DNA of 64,000 bases, from positions 1 to 64,000 of the forward strand of contig JAAEUI010000335.1 of the NCBI GenBank assembly GCA_024227475.1, written 5' to 3'. The notes below the pieces were generated by a model that worked only from the letters and a program-made list of their open reading frames with translations, was not told where the DNA came from and ran no database searches. Shown here piece after piece: positions 16,810 through 24,369 of this stretch (within the stretch, counting starts at the first letter, position 1; each line of letters begins with the position of its first letter). Source of the stretch: Paracoccaceae bacterium (GTDB taxonomy: Bacteria; Pseudomonadota; Alphaproteobacteria; Rhodobacterales; Rhodobacteraceae). Position numbers and translations under genes: made by a program.

Positions 16810-16914
16810 TTATCCTCCCAGCAATCGCACATAGGCGAGCTCGAGCAGCGACAATACCAGCAAAACCGCCGGCACAACGTTCACCGGAGTGGCGCGAAGG
16901 GCGAAGTGCTTCAT
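16810..16914 (-). CDS. possible 34-residue hydrophobic small protein
   Basis: A short frame with AGAGG six bases before its ATG, starting MKHFALRATPVNVVPAVL and continuing as one leucine-rich helix ending RLLGG. It lies 33 bp downstream of the TRAP receptor-like gene on the same strand. It could be a single-span membrane peptide, or the start of a lost TRAP small permease. Length and composition alone cannot prove expression. Confidence 0.3.
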   Translation of the reverse strand: MKHFALRATPVNVVPAVLLVLSLLELAYVRLLGG

Positions 16915-16947
16915 CGCAGCCCTCTTTCAGTAGGTTGACGGCTTTGG

Positions 16948-17889
16948 TCATGATTTCGACCGCGCAAGGTCATCTTCGAACAATGCTATCAGATCGACCC
17001 CAAATCGCTGTCGGGTCTTTTCAACCTCTGCGCGGGTCGTCTCGGCAAAGGCCGCGCGTTCCGTTTCGCTCAGTTTGAACAGGGTAACGCCGTCGTCTGT
17101 CAGGGCCTTGGAGCAGATCAGGTCGTCTTCTTCAGCATACCGCCGTTGCGCAACTGTAGCTTGGGCCACTGCAGCCTCCACCGCCGCACGAATTTCCGGG
17201 TGCCAGCTTTCCAAAACCTGGCGATTGAATAACACCAATGCCACGCCCAGCAAATGATCGGTCAGGGTGATCACACGATGGGTTTTATGCAGAGCAAAAT
17301 TGTAGATATTTGTCAGCGGGTTTTCCTGCGCGTCCACGCGCCGGTTGGTTACCGCTTCGGGCAAATCGCGAACATCGATTGTCACCGGCTCGAACCCGAG
17401 AGCACGAAAAACGCGTTGATGATCATCGCTGGCCAAGGTGCGCAGTTTGTGACCGGCACAGTCGCTAGGGCTTCGAAAGGCGGTATCGACAGAAGAAATC
17501 TGGCGCAGTCCGTTATCCCAGTAACCGAGCACGCAGAAACCGGTTTTCGCGGCGACCTCTGCCGCCAAACGCCGCCCCAGAGAGCCATCCAAAACCCTGT
17601 AGGCCTTGTGCCGATTGGGTACCACGAAATGCTGATCAAACAGCGCTAATTCAGGAACTCGTCCGGCAAGATAGCTCGACGAGAAATAGCACCCATCCAG
17701 TTCGCCGTTCTCGGTCATAAACAGTAAGTCGGATGCTTTGTGCCCACTCTCCACGATGTTCTGCTGAAACTTAACTTCGACGGCATCGCCCGCAATCCGT
17801 TCCAAAGCACTGCAAAATACTTGAGCACCGCGCGTGTGAACTGACTTGTCACCCTGATAACCACCGAAGCGGATTTTCGTTACCATCAA
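16948..17889 (-). CDS. TRAP receptor (DctP)-like protein without signal peptide
   Basis: A 313-residue protein with the DctP fold pattern: the first strand KIRFGGYQG, VEVKFQQN, DGCYFSSSYLAGRVPEL, GHKLRTLAS, AQENPLTNIYNFAL and the long C-terminal helices. Unlike a normal TRAP receptor it begins MMVTKIRFGG, directly at the first strand of the mature domain, with no hydrophobic leader, so it should stay in the cytoplasm. No start codon further upstream restores a leader, because the frame begins inside the preceding gene (4-base overlap). No DctQ or DctM lies nearby; the operon carries a TctCBA transporter instead. A cytosolic ligand-binding or sensing role is inferred. Confidence 0.75.
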   Translation of the reverse strand: MMVTKIRFGGYQGDKSVHTRGAQVFCSALERIAGDAVEVKFQQNIVESGHKASDLLFMTENGELDGCYFSSSYLAGRVPELALFDQHFVVPNRHKAYRVLDGSLGRRLAAEVAAKTGFCVLGYWDNGLRQISSVDTAFRSPSDCAGHKLRTLASDDHQRVFRALGFEPVTIDVRDLPEAVTNRRVDAQENPLTNIYNFALHKTHRVITLTDHLLGVALVLFNRQVLESWHPEIRAAVEAAVAQATVAQRRYAEEDDLICSKALTDDGVTLFKLSETERAAFAETTRAEVEKTRQRFGVDLIALFEDDLARSKS

Positions 17890-19013
17890 GCCAGTTCCCG
17901 CATGAGTTCCTCAGGATCCACGGGCAGCTCGACAGGTTGACCGCGTTTGGCAGAAAGATCCATTGCCATTGTCATCAACAGGTTGCGGTGCCCATCTGCG
18001 GCCGTGGCATGGGGTGTTCTTTGACCGGTATGTATCCGCTGATACCAGGCATTTGTCTCCTCACGCATCGGTCCCCAAAGCTGTCCGTCATGAAGGTCGC
18101 CGGGAGGATAGCTGGTCAGGAAATCCACGTGCCGCGCCGGGGCCACGTAGCCATCCGGTACATAGCCACCGCCCTGCACCACATTGGTCGCCATGACGAG
18201 ATCGCGGTGAGTATCCTCTATGTCGATCACACCCTCAGTCCCGACAATGCCAATCTCGATCCCGTAGACCGCTCCCGGCCAGACCTCGGGCAACGCCCAC
18301 GAGATGCTCATCGACCAGATCGTGCCGTCGGTCATCGTCCAGACTCCGAATGTCGAATCCTTGGTTCCGATACCACCCAAGCAGACATCGGTGGATTGTG
18401 CGAAGACCGATTTGGGCGTTTTCCCCTCCATCAACCACATCGACATATCCAGGCTGTGCGTGCCCGACACCACCATGGGTGTCAGCGTCGCACGATCCTG
18501 TGTGCGTCGAGTGGTGGCAATCGGGACCATCCGGTTCATGAAAGCGCGTGTAACAACCGAATGCACTTCGCCAATCTGGCCGGTCTTCAGTTTTTCTTTG
18601 ACCGCAAGAAAGCGGCGGCGAAAGCGCTGAGTGTATCCCACAACCGCGTCAATTCCTGCGGCCTCGATGGCGGCCAAAATCATTGCCGACTGCCGGGCAT
18701 CGGTGGCCAGGGGTTTCTCGATGAACAGATCATGGCCCTGTTTTGCGGCCAGCATTGTCGGATCGAAATGAAAGTTCTCATCCGTCGCGATGATCGTGGC
18801 CGTAACCTCGGGGCGAGTCAGAAGCTCCTTGTAATCGGTCGTGAAGAAATCCGCCGATACGTCCTTTTCCAATTTACGGCCAATATCCGTTTTCAAGTCG
18901 CAAAGCCCTATCCAGCCCACACCGGGATAAGCGCGGGCCAGTTCGGCCCTGATCCGGCCAACGGTGCCGCAGCCAACAATCGCCAGGCCGATTTCTTTTC
19001 TTCTAATACTCAT
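17886..19013 (-). CDS. Gfo/Idh/MocA family oxidoreductase
   Basis: A 375-residue paralogue of the enzyme at 13131. It has AIVGCGTVGRIRAEL as the NAD loop, EKPLATD with the conserved Lys, GYTQRF, and THSLDMSMW in the C-terminal domain. Probable dehydrogenation of an inositol or sugar derivative in the cytosol. It sits 17 bp after tctA and overlaps the signal-less DctP-like gene by four bases, so it belongs to the TctCBA operon. The imported compound is presumably its substrate or a precursor of it. Confidence 0.86.
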   Translation of the reverse strand: MSIRRKEIGLAIVGCGTVGRIRAELARAYPGVGWIGLCDLKTDIGRKLEKDVSADFFTTDYKELLTRPEVTATIIATDENFHFDPTMLAAKQGHDLFIEKPLATDARQSAMILAAIEAAGIDAVVGYTQRFRRRFLAVKEKLKTGQIGEVHSVVTRAFMNRMVPIATTRRTQDRATLTPMVVSGTHSLDMSMWLMEGKTPKSVFAQSTDVCLGGIGTKDSTFGVWTMTDGTIWSMSISWALPEVWPGAVYGIEIGIVGTEGVIDIEDTHRDLVMATNVVQGGGYVPDGYVAPARHVDFLTSYPPGDLHDGQLWGPMREETNAWYQRIHTGQRTPHATAADGHRNLLMTMAMDLSAKRGQPVELPVDPEELMRELA

Positions 19014-19030
19014 CCCGGGAACCTTTCATT

Positions 19031-20530
19031 TCATTCCGCAGATACAGGAGCGTTCTTTGCCCGGGCCGCACGCAGGCCACGCCAGATGCCCTCGACCACG
19101 ACGAATAGAACCACCCCGATTAGAAAGGTGCCTATCCATTGCGAGAGGATAAATCCAAGGGTTTTGTCTTCAAAAACCAACAACGAGCGGCGAAAGTTTT
19201 CGTCTGCAAGCGGCGCCAAAATGACGCCAAGTACAACCGGGGCGACAGGAAATTTGAAAACCGAAAAAAGCCAACCCACTATGCCGGCGCCGAACATGAT
19301 CCAGATATCAATCATTGAAAGCTTCACCGAATAGGCACCGATGATGCACACCGGCAGAATCAGCGGCATCAGGATTCCACGGGGCAGGCTAAAAAGTTTC
19401 ACGCATGGGCCGATGAGTGCAAATGCGGCTGCATACATCATGATGTTCGCCACGATTAGGGCTGCATAGATGAAATAGATTAGGCCCGGGTGGTCGATCT
19501 CTATTGTGGGACCCACGACCACGTTTTTCAATGTGAGCGCAGCCAATAGCGCGGCTGCGGCGGCGTTTCCTGGAATGCCGAGCGCTAGGGTGGGCAGCAT
19601 CGAACCGCCAATATTGGCGTTATTGGCGGTCTCAGCACAGACCAGCGCATGATAACTGCCTTTGCCCCATTTGGCCCTGTCTTCATCGTTCGCGCGTCGG
19701 CGGCCCACGTCATAGGCCAAAAAGGACGCCACATTTGCCCCGGCTCCGGGGATCGCCCCAATGAACGTTCCCAAAACACCTGATCGAATTGCGGAAGGTG
19801 TGTATTTGGCCAGCAGGTGCAGAGGCGGGAACAAGCGACCAACTTCCGATGGAATCGTCGTACTGTCCTTGTCTGGCAGCGTGCGAAAGATTTCCGCGAG
19901 CCCAAACAACCCAATCAGCACCGCTACATAAGAAATTCCGTCGTAAAGCGCGAAGGTCCCGAACGTAAATCGTGGCACGGCATGGATCGCGTCAAGCCCG
20001 ACAAAGGCGAGCAGCAGACCCAGCCACCCTGCGATCCACCCTTTGAGCGGCATTGAACCAGCAGACATCGAGCCAGCAACCATGATACCGACAACTGCCA
20101 GCCAGAACATTTCCCACGAACGGAAATTGAGTGCGAAAACCAGGATCAACGGGATCAGCGTGATCAGCAATATGATCCCAATGCTACCACCGATAAACGA
20201 AGCCGCGATTGCCATGCCAAGCGCCTGACCGCCTTCGCCCTTTTGGGCGAGTTGGTGACCCTCGATCATCGTCGGCACGGCGTCCGGCGTGCCAGGGATA
20301 TTTATTAGAACCGCTGAAATCGCGCCACCAAACACACTGCCGGTGTAGACACCGAGCATGAAAGTTATGGCCACGTCCTGCGACATACCTGCGGACAGAC
20401 CGATGAGCAGGCCCATTGCCATTGTCGTCGATAGACCGGGCAGCGCACCCCAGATAATACCAAGGCAAACGCCCAAAAGCGTCATAACCAGGAGGCTTGG
20501 GTCGAGGGCAAGAAGGAATCCTTCAATCAT
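19031..20530 (-). CDS. tctA: tripartite tricarboxylate transporter large permease TctA
   Basis: A 499-residue membrane protein with about 11-12 helices. The conserved GALPGLSTTMAMGLLIG segment near residue 30, GGAISAVLINIPGTPDA and GAIPGAGANVASFLAYD are TctA hallmarks. The start at 20530 overlaps the tctB stop (TGATG), and an upstream in-frame extension is rejected. With tctB and tctC it forms a complete TTT importer for a carboxylate or a similar solute, driven by an ion gradient. The Gfo/Idh gene follows after 17 bp. Confidence 0.92.
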   Translation of the reverse strand: MIEGFLLALDPSLLVMTLLGVCLGIIWGALPGLSTTMAMGLLIGLSAGMSQDVAITFMLGVYTGSVFGGAISAVLINIPGTPDAVPTMIEGHQLAQKGEGGQALGMAIAASFIGGSIGIILLITLIPLILVFALNFRSWEMFWLAVVGIMVAGSMSAGSMPLKGWIAGWLGLLLAFVGLDAIHAVPRFTFGTFALYDGISYVAVLIGLFGLAEIFRTLPDKDSTTIPSEVGRLFPPLHLLAKYTPSAIRSGVLGTFIGAIPGAGANVASFLAYDVGRRRANDEDRAKWGKGSYHALVCAETANNANIGGSMLPTLALGIPGNAAAAALLAALTLKNVVVGPTIEIDHPGLIYFIYAALIVANIMMYAAAFALIGPCVKLFSLPRGILMPLILPVCIIGAYSVKLSMIDIWIMFGAGIVGWLFSVFKFPVAPVVLGVILAPLADENFRRSLLVFEDKTLGFILSQWIGTFLIGVVLFVVVEGIWRGLRAARAKNAPVSAE

Positions 20531-21096
20531 CAAAACGACCCTGGGAGTGGTATTTTGAAGATCTTTTGGAAGACCAGGGAAAGCGTCAGCGCCCATCCAG
20601 CCGAAACGCAGACGGTGATCCAAATCGGGCCGCGCCAAAACACATGAATAATCGTCGAAAGCGCCAAAACAGTGACCGGCTCAAAAGCAGTCAGACGAAA
20701 ACTAAACCCCAGGAATTCCAAGCGCAATTGAAAGGCAAAAAGCTGAAGCGCCGCGATATAGACGGCAACGGCCACGCCAAGAAAAAGAGTGCGAAGTCTG
20801 GTCTGCGCGTCGCCCTCGGCCAAAGCCGCGACCTTAGCGCCGGAGCGCCTGCGCACCAGTGCCGACGCCACCAGCCCGATAGCCATCATGAGCAGGGTTG
20901 CGGAAACCAAAAACGGCAAAAGACCCGGGGCTGTCGCCAGGTCGCCGGGAACGGGCAAAGCGACCGAGGCCGCCATGAATCCCAATGACAACAGAATCAA
21001 AAAAGTAGCCGCAACCAAATCGAGCGCCGGCGACGCATAGCCGCTCTCGGCTTCTTCGCCTTCGAACTTGATTTCGGGTTGCTGCGTGTCGGCCAT
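20530..21096 (-). CDS. tctB: tripartite tricarboxylate transporter small permease TctB
   Basis: A 188-residue protein with an acidic, polar N-terminal tail of about 25 residues followed by four hydrophobic segments, the usual TctB topology. It has little recognisable sequence motif; the call rests on size, topology and its place between tctC and tctA. The stop overlaps the tctA start. An 80-bp gap with a hairpin (21132-21156) separates it from tctC. Confidence 0.85.
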   Translation of the reverse strand: MADTQQPEIKFEGEEAESGYASPALDLVAATFLILLSLGFMAASVALPVPGDLATAPGLLPFLVSATLLMMAIGLVASALVRRRSGAKVAALAEGDAQTRLRTLFLGVAVAVYIAALQLFAFQLRLEFLGFSFRLTAFEPVTVLALSTIIHVFWRGPIWITVCVSAGWALTLSLVFQKIFKIPLPGSF

Positions 21097-21131
21097 GCGG
21101 AATACTCAGGGTTTTTTCGCGATTGAGCAAT

Positions 21132-21156
21132 CGGTGCCCGCAGGACGCAGGCACCG
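21132..21156 (-). terminator. intercistronic hairpin between tctC and tctB
   Basis: CGGTGCC (21132-21138) pairs with GGCACCG (21150-21156) across an 11-base loop, just after the tctC stop. No T-run follows on the minus strand, so it is more likely a stabiliser or a weak attenuator than a strong terminator. Similar hairpins follow the binding-protein genes at 50331 and 63257. Confidence 0.5.
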
Positions 21157-21176
21157 GTACTCATTAATAAACCATC

Positions 21177-22289
21177 TTAGATCGATGGCGGTTCGTAGCC
21201 TTCCGGCGGCCACCAGCTTTCGAAGTCGGCCGGGCTCGGTAGCCCAAGGTCGGCGGCAGACTTAATTTCGGCTCCGATCTGGTCCGAGAATTTGTTGAAA
21301 GTATCGACAGTGATGACTTCAAGCTTTGCCGCAGTCTTGTCGGCCTCGGCACCTGTTCGAACATCGAGCGAGAAGAATTTGTTCTCGATCATCTCCTTGA
21401 AGCCGTCAGAATTCGCAGCGGCAACAAAGGCCTCCTTGATTTCCCCGAGCACATCCGCCGGTGTATCCCGCTTCACGATGAAGTTGTACGTCCCGCCGAT
21501 GGGCAGGAACGATTTTATAGAGGGCACGAACCCCCCAATGCTGGGCATCACAGTTCCGTTCTCAAGCACAATATCCTCTACACCGGTTTGCTGTAGACTG
21601 CGAAGCTCGCCGGCGCGAACCAAATCGACATGCTCATGCACGCCGCCACCGGCGATGTCGACTTCACCCTGCAGGCCAGCCAACGTCGCAGCCTTTCCGC
21701 CCTTGTACGGAACATACTTGAGTTCGATCCCCGCGAAAGAGCCGACAATCATTGCCAGTTCGTGCCACAGACCGCCTGTCCCAGATGTCGAGATCGACAC
21801 CTTGCCTGGGTTCGCCTTGGCCGCGGTCACGACATCGCCAAAGGTCTGGAATGGCGAGCTCATCGGGACCGACCAACTGGCAATTGCACCAGCAGCCTGG
21901 AAGAAGTGCCAGTTTTCCCATGGAACGAGGTCAACGTGGCCCATGACGCGCACGAATTTGTTGTAATTCGCACCGCCCAGCACCGTGTAGCCGTCAGACG
22001 CCTGTCCGTGCACAAATTGGGTGGCCACGGCACCAACGGCTCCGGGCTTGTTCAGAACGTTGATCGTCCAGCCCTTGGCCTTCGCCATTTCGTCTGCCAG
22101 TTTGCGCATGATCGTGTCGGTTCCGCCGCCGGCGCCATACATGACCACAACGTTGAGCGGACGTTCTGGAAATCCAGCCGCCAATACCCGTCCGGGAATT
22201 GTTATTTGCAGCGCGGCCATACCAGCGGTCGATGCTGTTGCGGCCAGAAAACCACGCCGGTCAAGGCCGGTCTTACTATTACTAGTCAT
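21177..22289 (-). CDS. tctC: TTT transporter substrate-binding protein TctC, Tat-type leader
   Basis: A 370-residue periplasmic receptor. The leader carries twin arginines (LDRRGFLAATAS, residues 9-20), followed by an Ala-rich core and a cleavage region near GRVLAAGFPER, a Tat signal rather than the usual Sec one. The mature part has ERPLNVVVMYGAGGGTDT, the TctC carboxylate-binding loop, and KYVPYKGG. GGGAG precedes the ATG. It is the first gene of the tctCBA-Gfo/Idh operon. Tat export implies folding or cofactor binding in the cytoplasm. Ligand unknown. Confidence 0.9.
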   Translation of the reverse strand: MTSNSKTGLDRRGFLAATASTAGMAALQITIPGRVLAAGFPERPLNVVVMYGAGGGTDTIMRKLADEMAKAKGWTINVLNKPGAVGAVATQFVHGQASDGYTVLGGANYNKFVRVMGHVDLVPWENWHFFQAAGAIASWSVPMSSPFQTFGDVVTAAKANPGKVSISTSGTGGLWHELAMIVGSFAGIELKYVPYKGGKAATLAGLQGEVDIAGGGVHEHVDLVRAGELRSLQQTGVEDIVLENGTVMPSIGGFVPSIKSFLPIGGTYNFIVKRDTPADVLGEIKEAFVAAANSDGFKEMIENKFFSLDVRTGAEADKTAAKLEVITVDTFNKFSDQIGAEIKSAADLGLPSPADFESWWPPEGYEPPSI

Positions 22290-22370
22290 GTTGTTCTCCC
22301 TTTTATGTTCGCCGATTTACGACGGCGTTTCGCGGCACCCAACCAGAAGCCAAAATCCCAAAGACTCAGG

Positions 22371-22568
22371 TCAGTCGCGCATCTCCTTCGCACCTCGGAA
22401 GTTGTTCTTTTCTAGAGATTTAATAGCTTGCAGCTCGATGTCGGTCTCCATCAACGCGTTCCAATGGTTGTTAACCCCAGCCAGGACTATCACCGCTCCG
22501 ATGTTAACAACCTTTGCATCCGAGAAGTGGCGGCGAACCCCGTAGCAGAAGCCAACCAGGTTATGTCG
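22371..22568 (-). pseudogene. fragment resembling carboxymuconolactone decarboxylase-family C-terminus
   Basis: A minus-strand frame of 65 codons, open between stops with no start codon. It contains RRHFSDAKVVNIG and GVNNHWNALMETDIE. This resembles the end of the CMD/AhpD-like protein at 32746 (HFSNEQIVEIT, FNFWNRFTDGL), with the same His-Phe-Ser and Asn-x-Trp-Asn spacing. The N-terminal half with the Cys-x-x-Cys site is missing. It is probably a decayed gene; the similarity is short, so the call is tentative. Confidence 0.3.
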
Positions 22569-22680
22569 TCAGCGGCCCCGTGCGCTTTTCCAACGCCAGC
22601 AGGGCGTTATGCGGCATTCTTTCCCTTTTGATCGAACGCCGGTCTTTTGGTCACTAATTGAGTAAACGCATCCAATCCAA

Positions 22681-22812
22681 AATCAAATTCCGATTATTCC
22701 TTGATCCATGAGAGATCGGCATGGAATTCGGTGCCCGAGTGTCTTGCACAGGTTTTTGCGGACCTGCTAGGCTTGAGCCAGCCTAAACAAGGTTTCGGGC
22801 TGGCAGGTTTCA
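22681..22812. repeat. direct repeat R1 (diverged copy of R2)
   Basis: About 130 bp that align with 24199-24330 in the same orientation. Shared blocks are TCAAATTCCG, CCATGAGA-ATCGGCAT, GAGTGTCTTGC, TTTTTGCGGACCTG and TAGGCTTG. The copies differ at perhaps a quarter of positions and are 1518 bp apart, flanking the Gfo/Idh gene at 23075. No reading frame is preserved. They could be duplicated promoter regions or the ends of a decayed insertion. Confidence 0.6.
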
Positions 22813-23074
22813 GCGCTGGGGCTGGTACTGGATGATCTGGCCTCAAAGTTGGGGATCAACCCGCTCTGACCTTGGTTCTTTCGCCAGCGCCTATTTGGCG
22901 CGGGAGAACCGCTTCGGGTTGCCTGAAAAATCAGGATGCAAAGATAAAGCACAGAATTCACATGGTGACCAAAAAACCCATGGCAGTGAGAAATAGAAGT
23001 GGCAGAAAACCCGATGTACGGGAGCAGGCATACAACATCCACGGAACTTACACTTTCAATACTGGACTAACTCG
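22813..23074. other. non-coding stretch upstream of Gfo/Idh gene
   Basis: Between repeat R1 and the gene at 23075 I see no credible coding frame, tRNA or clear ribosome site. Together with 22290-22680, which holds only the CMD-like fragment, this is the longest gene-poor part of the first half of the window. Confidence 0.5.
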
Positions 23075-24097
23075 ATGAAGGATCAATGTGATCCATTCAA
23101 CGTTGCTATCGTCGGATACGGATGGTGGGGAAAACACATCGCCGAGCGGCTAGGCAATCACGCGAGCATCCTGGTCAGAGGCATCGTCGAACCGAACCCG
23201 TCCCGGCACGACGAAATCGTTGCGATGGGGCTAAAACGGTTTTCAACTATCATGGAAGCAACGTCGCTGGATAACTTGGATGGTTTCATTCTGGCAACAC
23301 CAAACGCGCTGCATGAAGAACAAGTCATTCGGTGCGCCAAGGCCGGAAAGCATGTGTTCTGTGAAAAGCCACTTGGGCTTACAGCAGCCAGCGCGCGCCG
23401 TTCGGTTGCCGCATGCCGGCGGGCCAACGTGCAATTGGGTGTGGGCCACGAACGCCGTTTTGAGCCTGCGATGGTGTCCTTGTGCGCAGCCATCGAAAGT
23501 GGCGAACTTGGCACGATTATGCACGCGGAAACGACATTCAGTCATGACAGGCTTGCTGACATTCCCAGGGGTGACTGGCGCACCTCCGGGACCGGGTCGC
23601 CGGCTGCTGGCATGACCGCGACTGGCGTTCATTTGACCGACCTGCTTATTTCGTTCTTCGGACGGGTTGAAACGGTGCAGGCCATGACCGCCAGCAGATC
23701 GCTGGGATGGGAAACCGGAGATGTCGTCGCAGCGGTTCTGGGTTTTGAGGCTGGGATGACAGCAAACCTGTCCGCGGTTATGCACACGCCAAATTTCATC
23801 CGAATGCATGTTTTTGGATCCAAAAAATGGATAGAGGTCCTCAACGATTTCCACCCGGACAATCCGGGCGGGGTTGCGCGACATTTAACCCATGAAACCG
23901 GGCAGCCCATTGCTCTGAGAAACTTTGAATGGGTCGACACTGTTGTTGCCAACCTCGAGGCCTTTGTCAGGGCCGCGCAGGGAGGTGCCGTCTACCCCTT
24001 CTCCGCTGAAGAGTTTGTTCACAACATCGAGGTTCTGGAAGCGATTACTATTTCTGCCAAAAACCGCAGATCTGTCTTCGTAAAGGACATGCGCTAG
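23075..24097 (+). CDS. Gfo/Idh/MocA family oxidoreductase
   Basis: A 340-residue NAD(P)-dependent oxidoreductase with AIVGYGWWGKHIAERLG at the N-terminus, CEKPLGLT carrying the conserved Lys, and a C-terminal domain with TGVHLTDLLISFFG. It is the most divergent of the three family members here. It stands alone between the two direct repeats R1 and R2, and its ribosome site is weak, so transcription may start within R1. The enclosed arrangement suggests insertion or duplication of a gene with its flanks. Substrate not inferable. Confidence 0.84.
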   Translation: MKDQCDPFNVAIVGYGWWGKHIAERLGNHASILVRGIVEPNPSRHDEIVAMGLKRFSTIMEATSLDNLDGFILATPNALHEEQVIRCAKAGKHVFCEKPLGLTAASARRSVAACRRANVQLGVGHERRFEPAMVSLCAAIESGELGTIMHAETTFSHDRLADIPRGDWRTSGTGSPAAGMTATGVHLTDLLISFFGRVETVQAMTASRSLGWETGDVVAAVLGFEAGMTANLSAVMHTPNFIRMHVFGSKKWIEVLNDFHPDNPGGVARHLTHETGQPIALRNFEWVDTVVANLEAFVRAAQGGAVYPFSAEEFVHNIEVLEAITISAKNRRSVFVKDMR

Positions 24098-24198
24098 TCG
24101 GCCTGTCCGTGTCGCGCCATCACCGAACTGCACGGCAATGCCGGTGTCTTCAGCAGTGGATTCTTTCACTCGCTACACGATAGGAAAGCCTTAAGGCA

Positions 24199-24330
24199 TA
24201 TCAAATTCCGAATTTTCCTAAACCCATGAGACATCGGCATAGTATTCTGCGCATGAGTGTCTTGCGTAAATTTTTGCGGACCTGTTAGGCTTGTGTCAGC
24301 TAAAAACGAGGTATTGCTGCGGGGAGATTT
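24199..24330. repeat. direct repeat R2 (diverged copy of R1)
   Basis: Second copy of the repeat described at 22681-22812, ending 40 bp upstream of the M24-type gene. Its position ahead of a gene, like R1, favours a promoter or leader function, but the R1 copy lies 260 bp from its gene. Confidence 0.6.
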
Positions 24331-24369
24331 CGTTGCTGCGGCCATGCGCCTAAATAAAGGAATTTTATC

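Noticed and set aside
17937-19334. 465-codon plus-strand frame opposite the Gfo/Idh gene
   Set aside because: It is antisense to a well-conserved oxidoreductase and the end of tctA. Its translation is rich in His, Arg and Pro with no domain pattern, as expected of a GC-rich antisense shadow.
22767-23042. 91-codon minus-strand frame in the gap before 23075
   Set aside because: No ribosome site or family pattern, and it runs into repeat R1; not supported as a gene.
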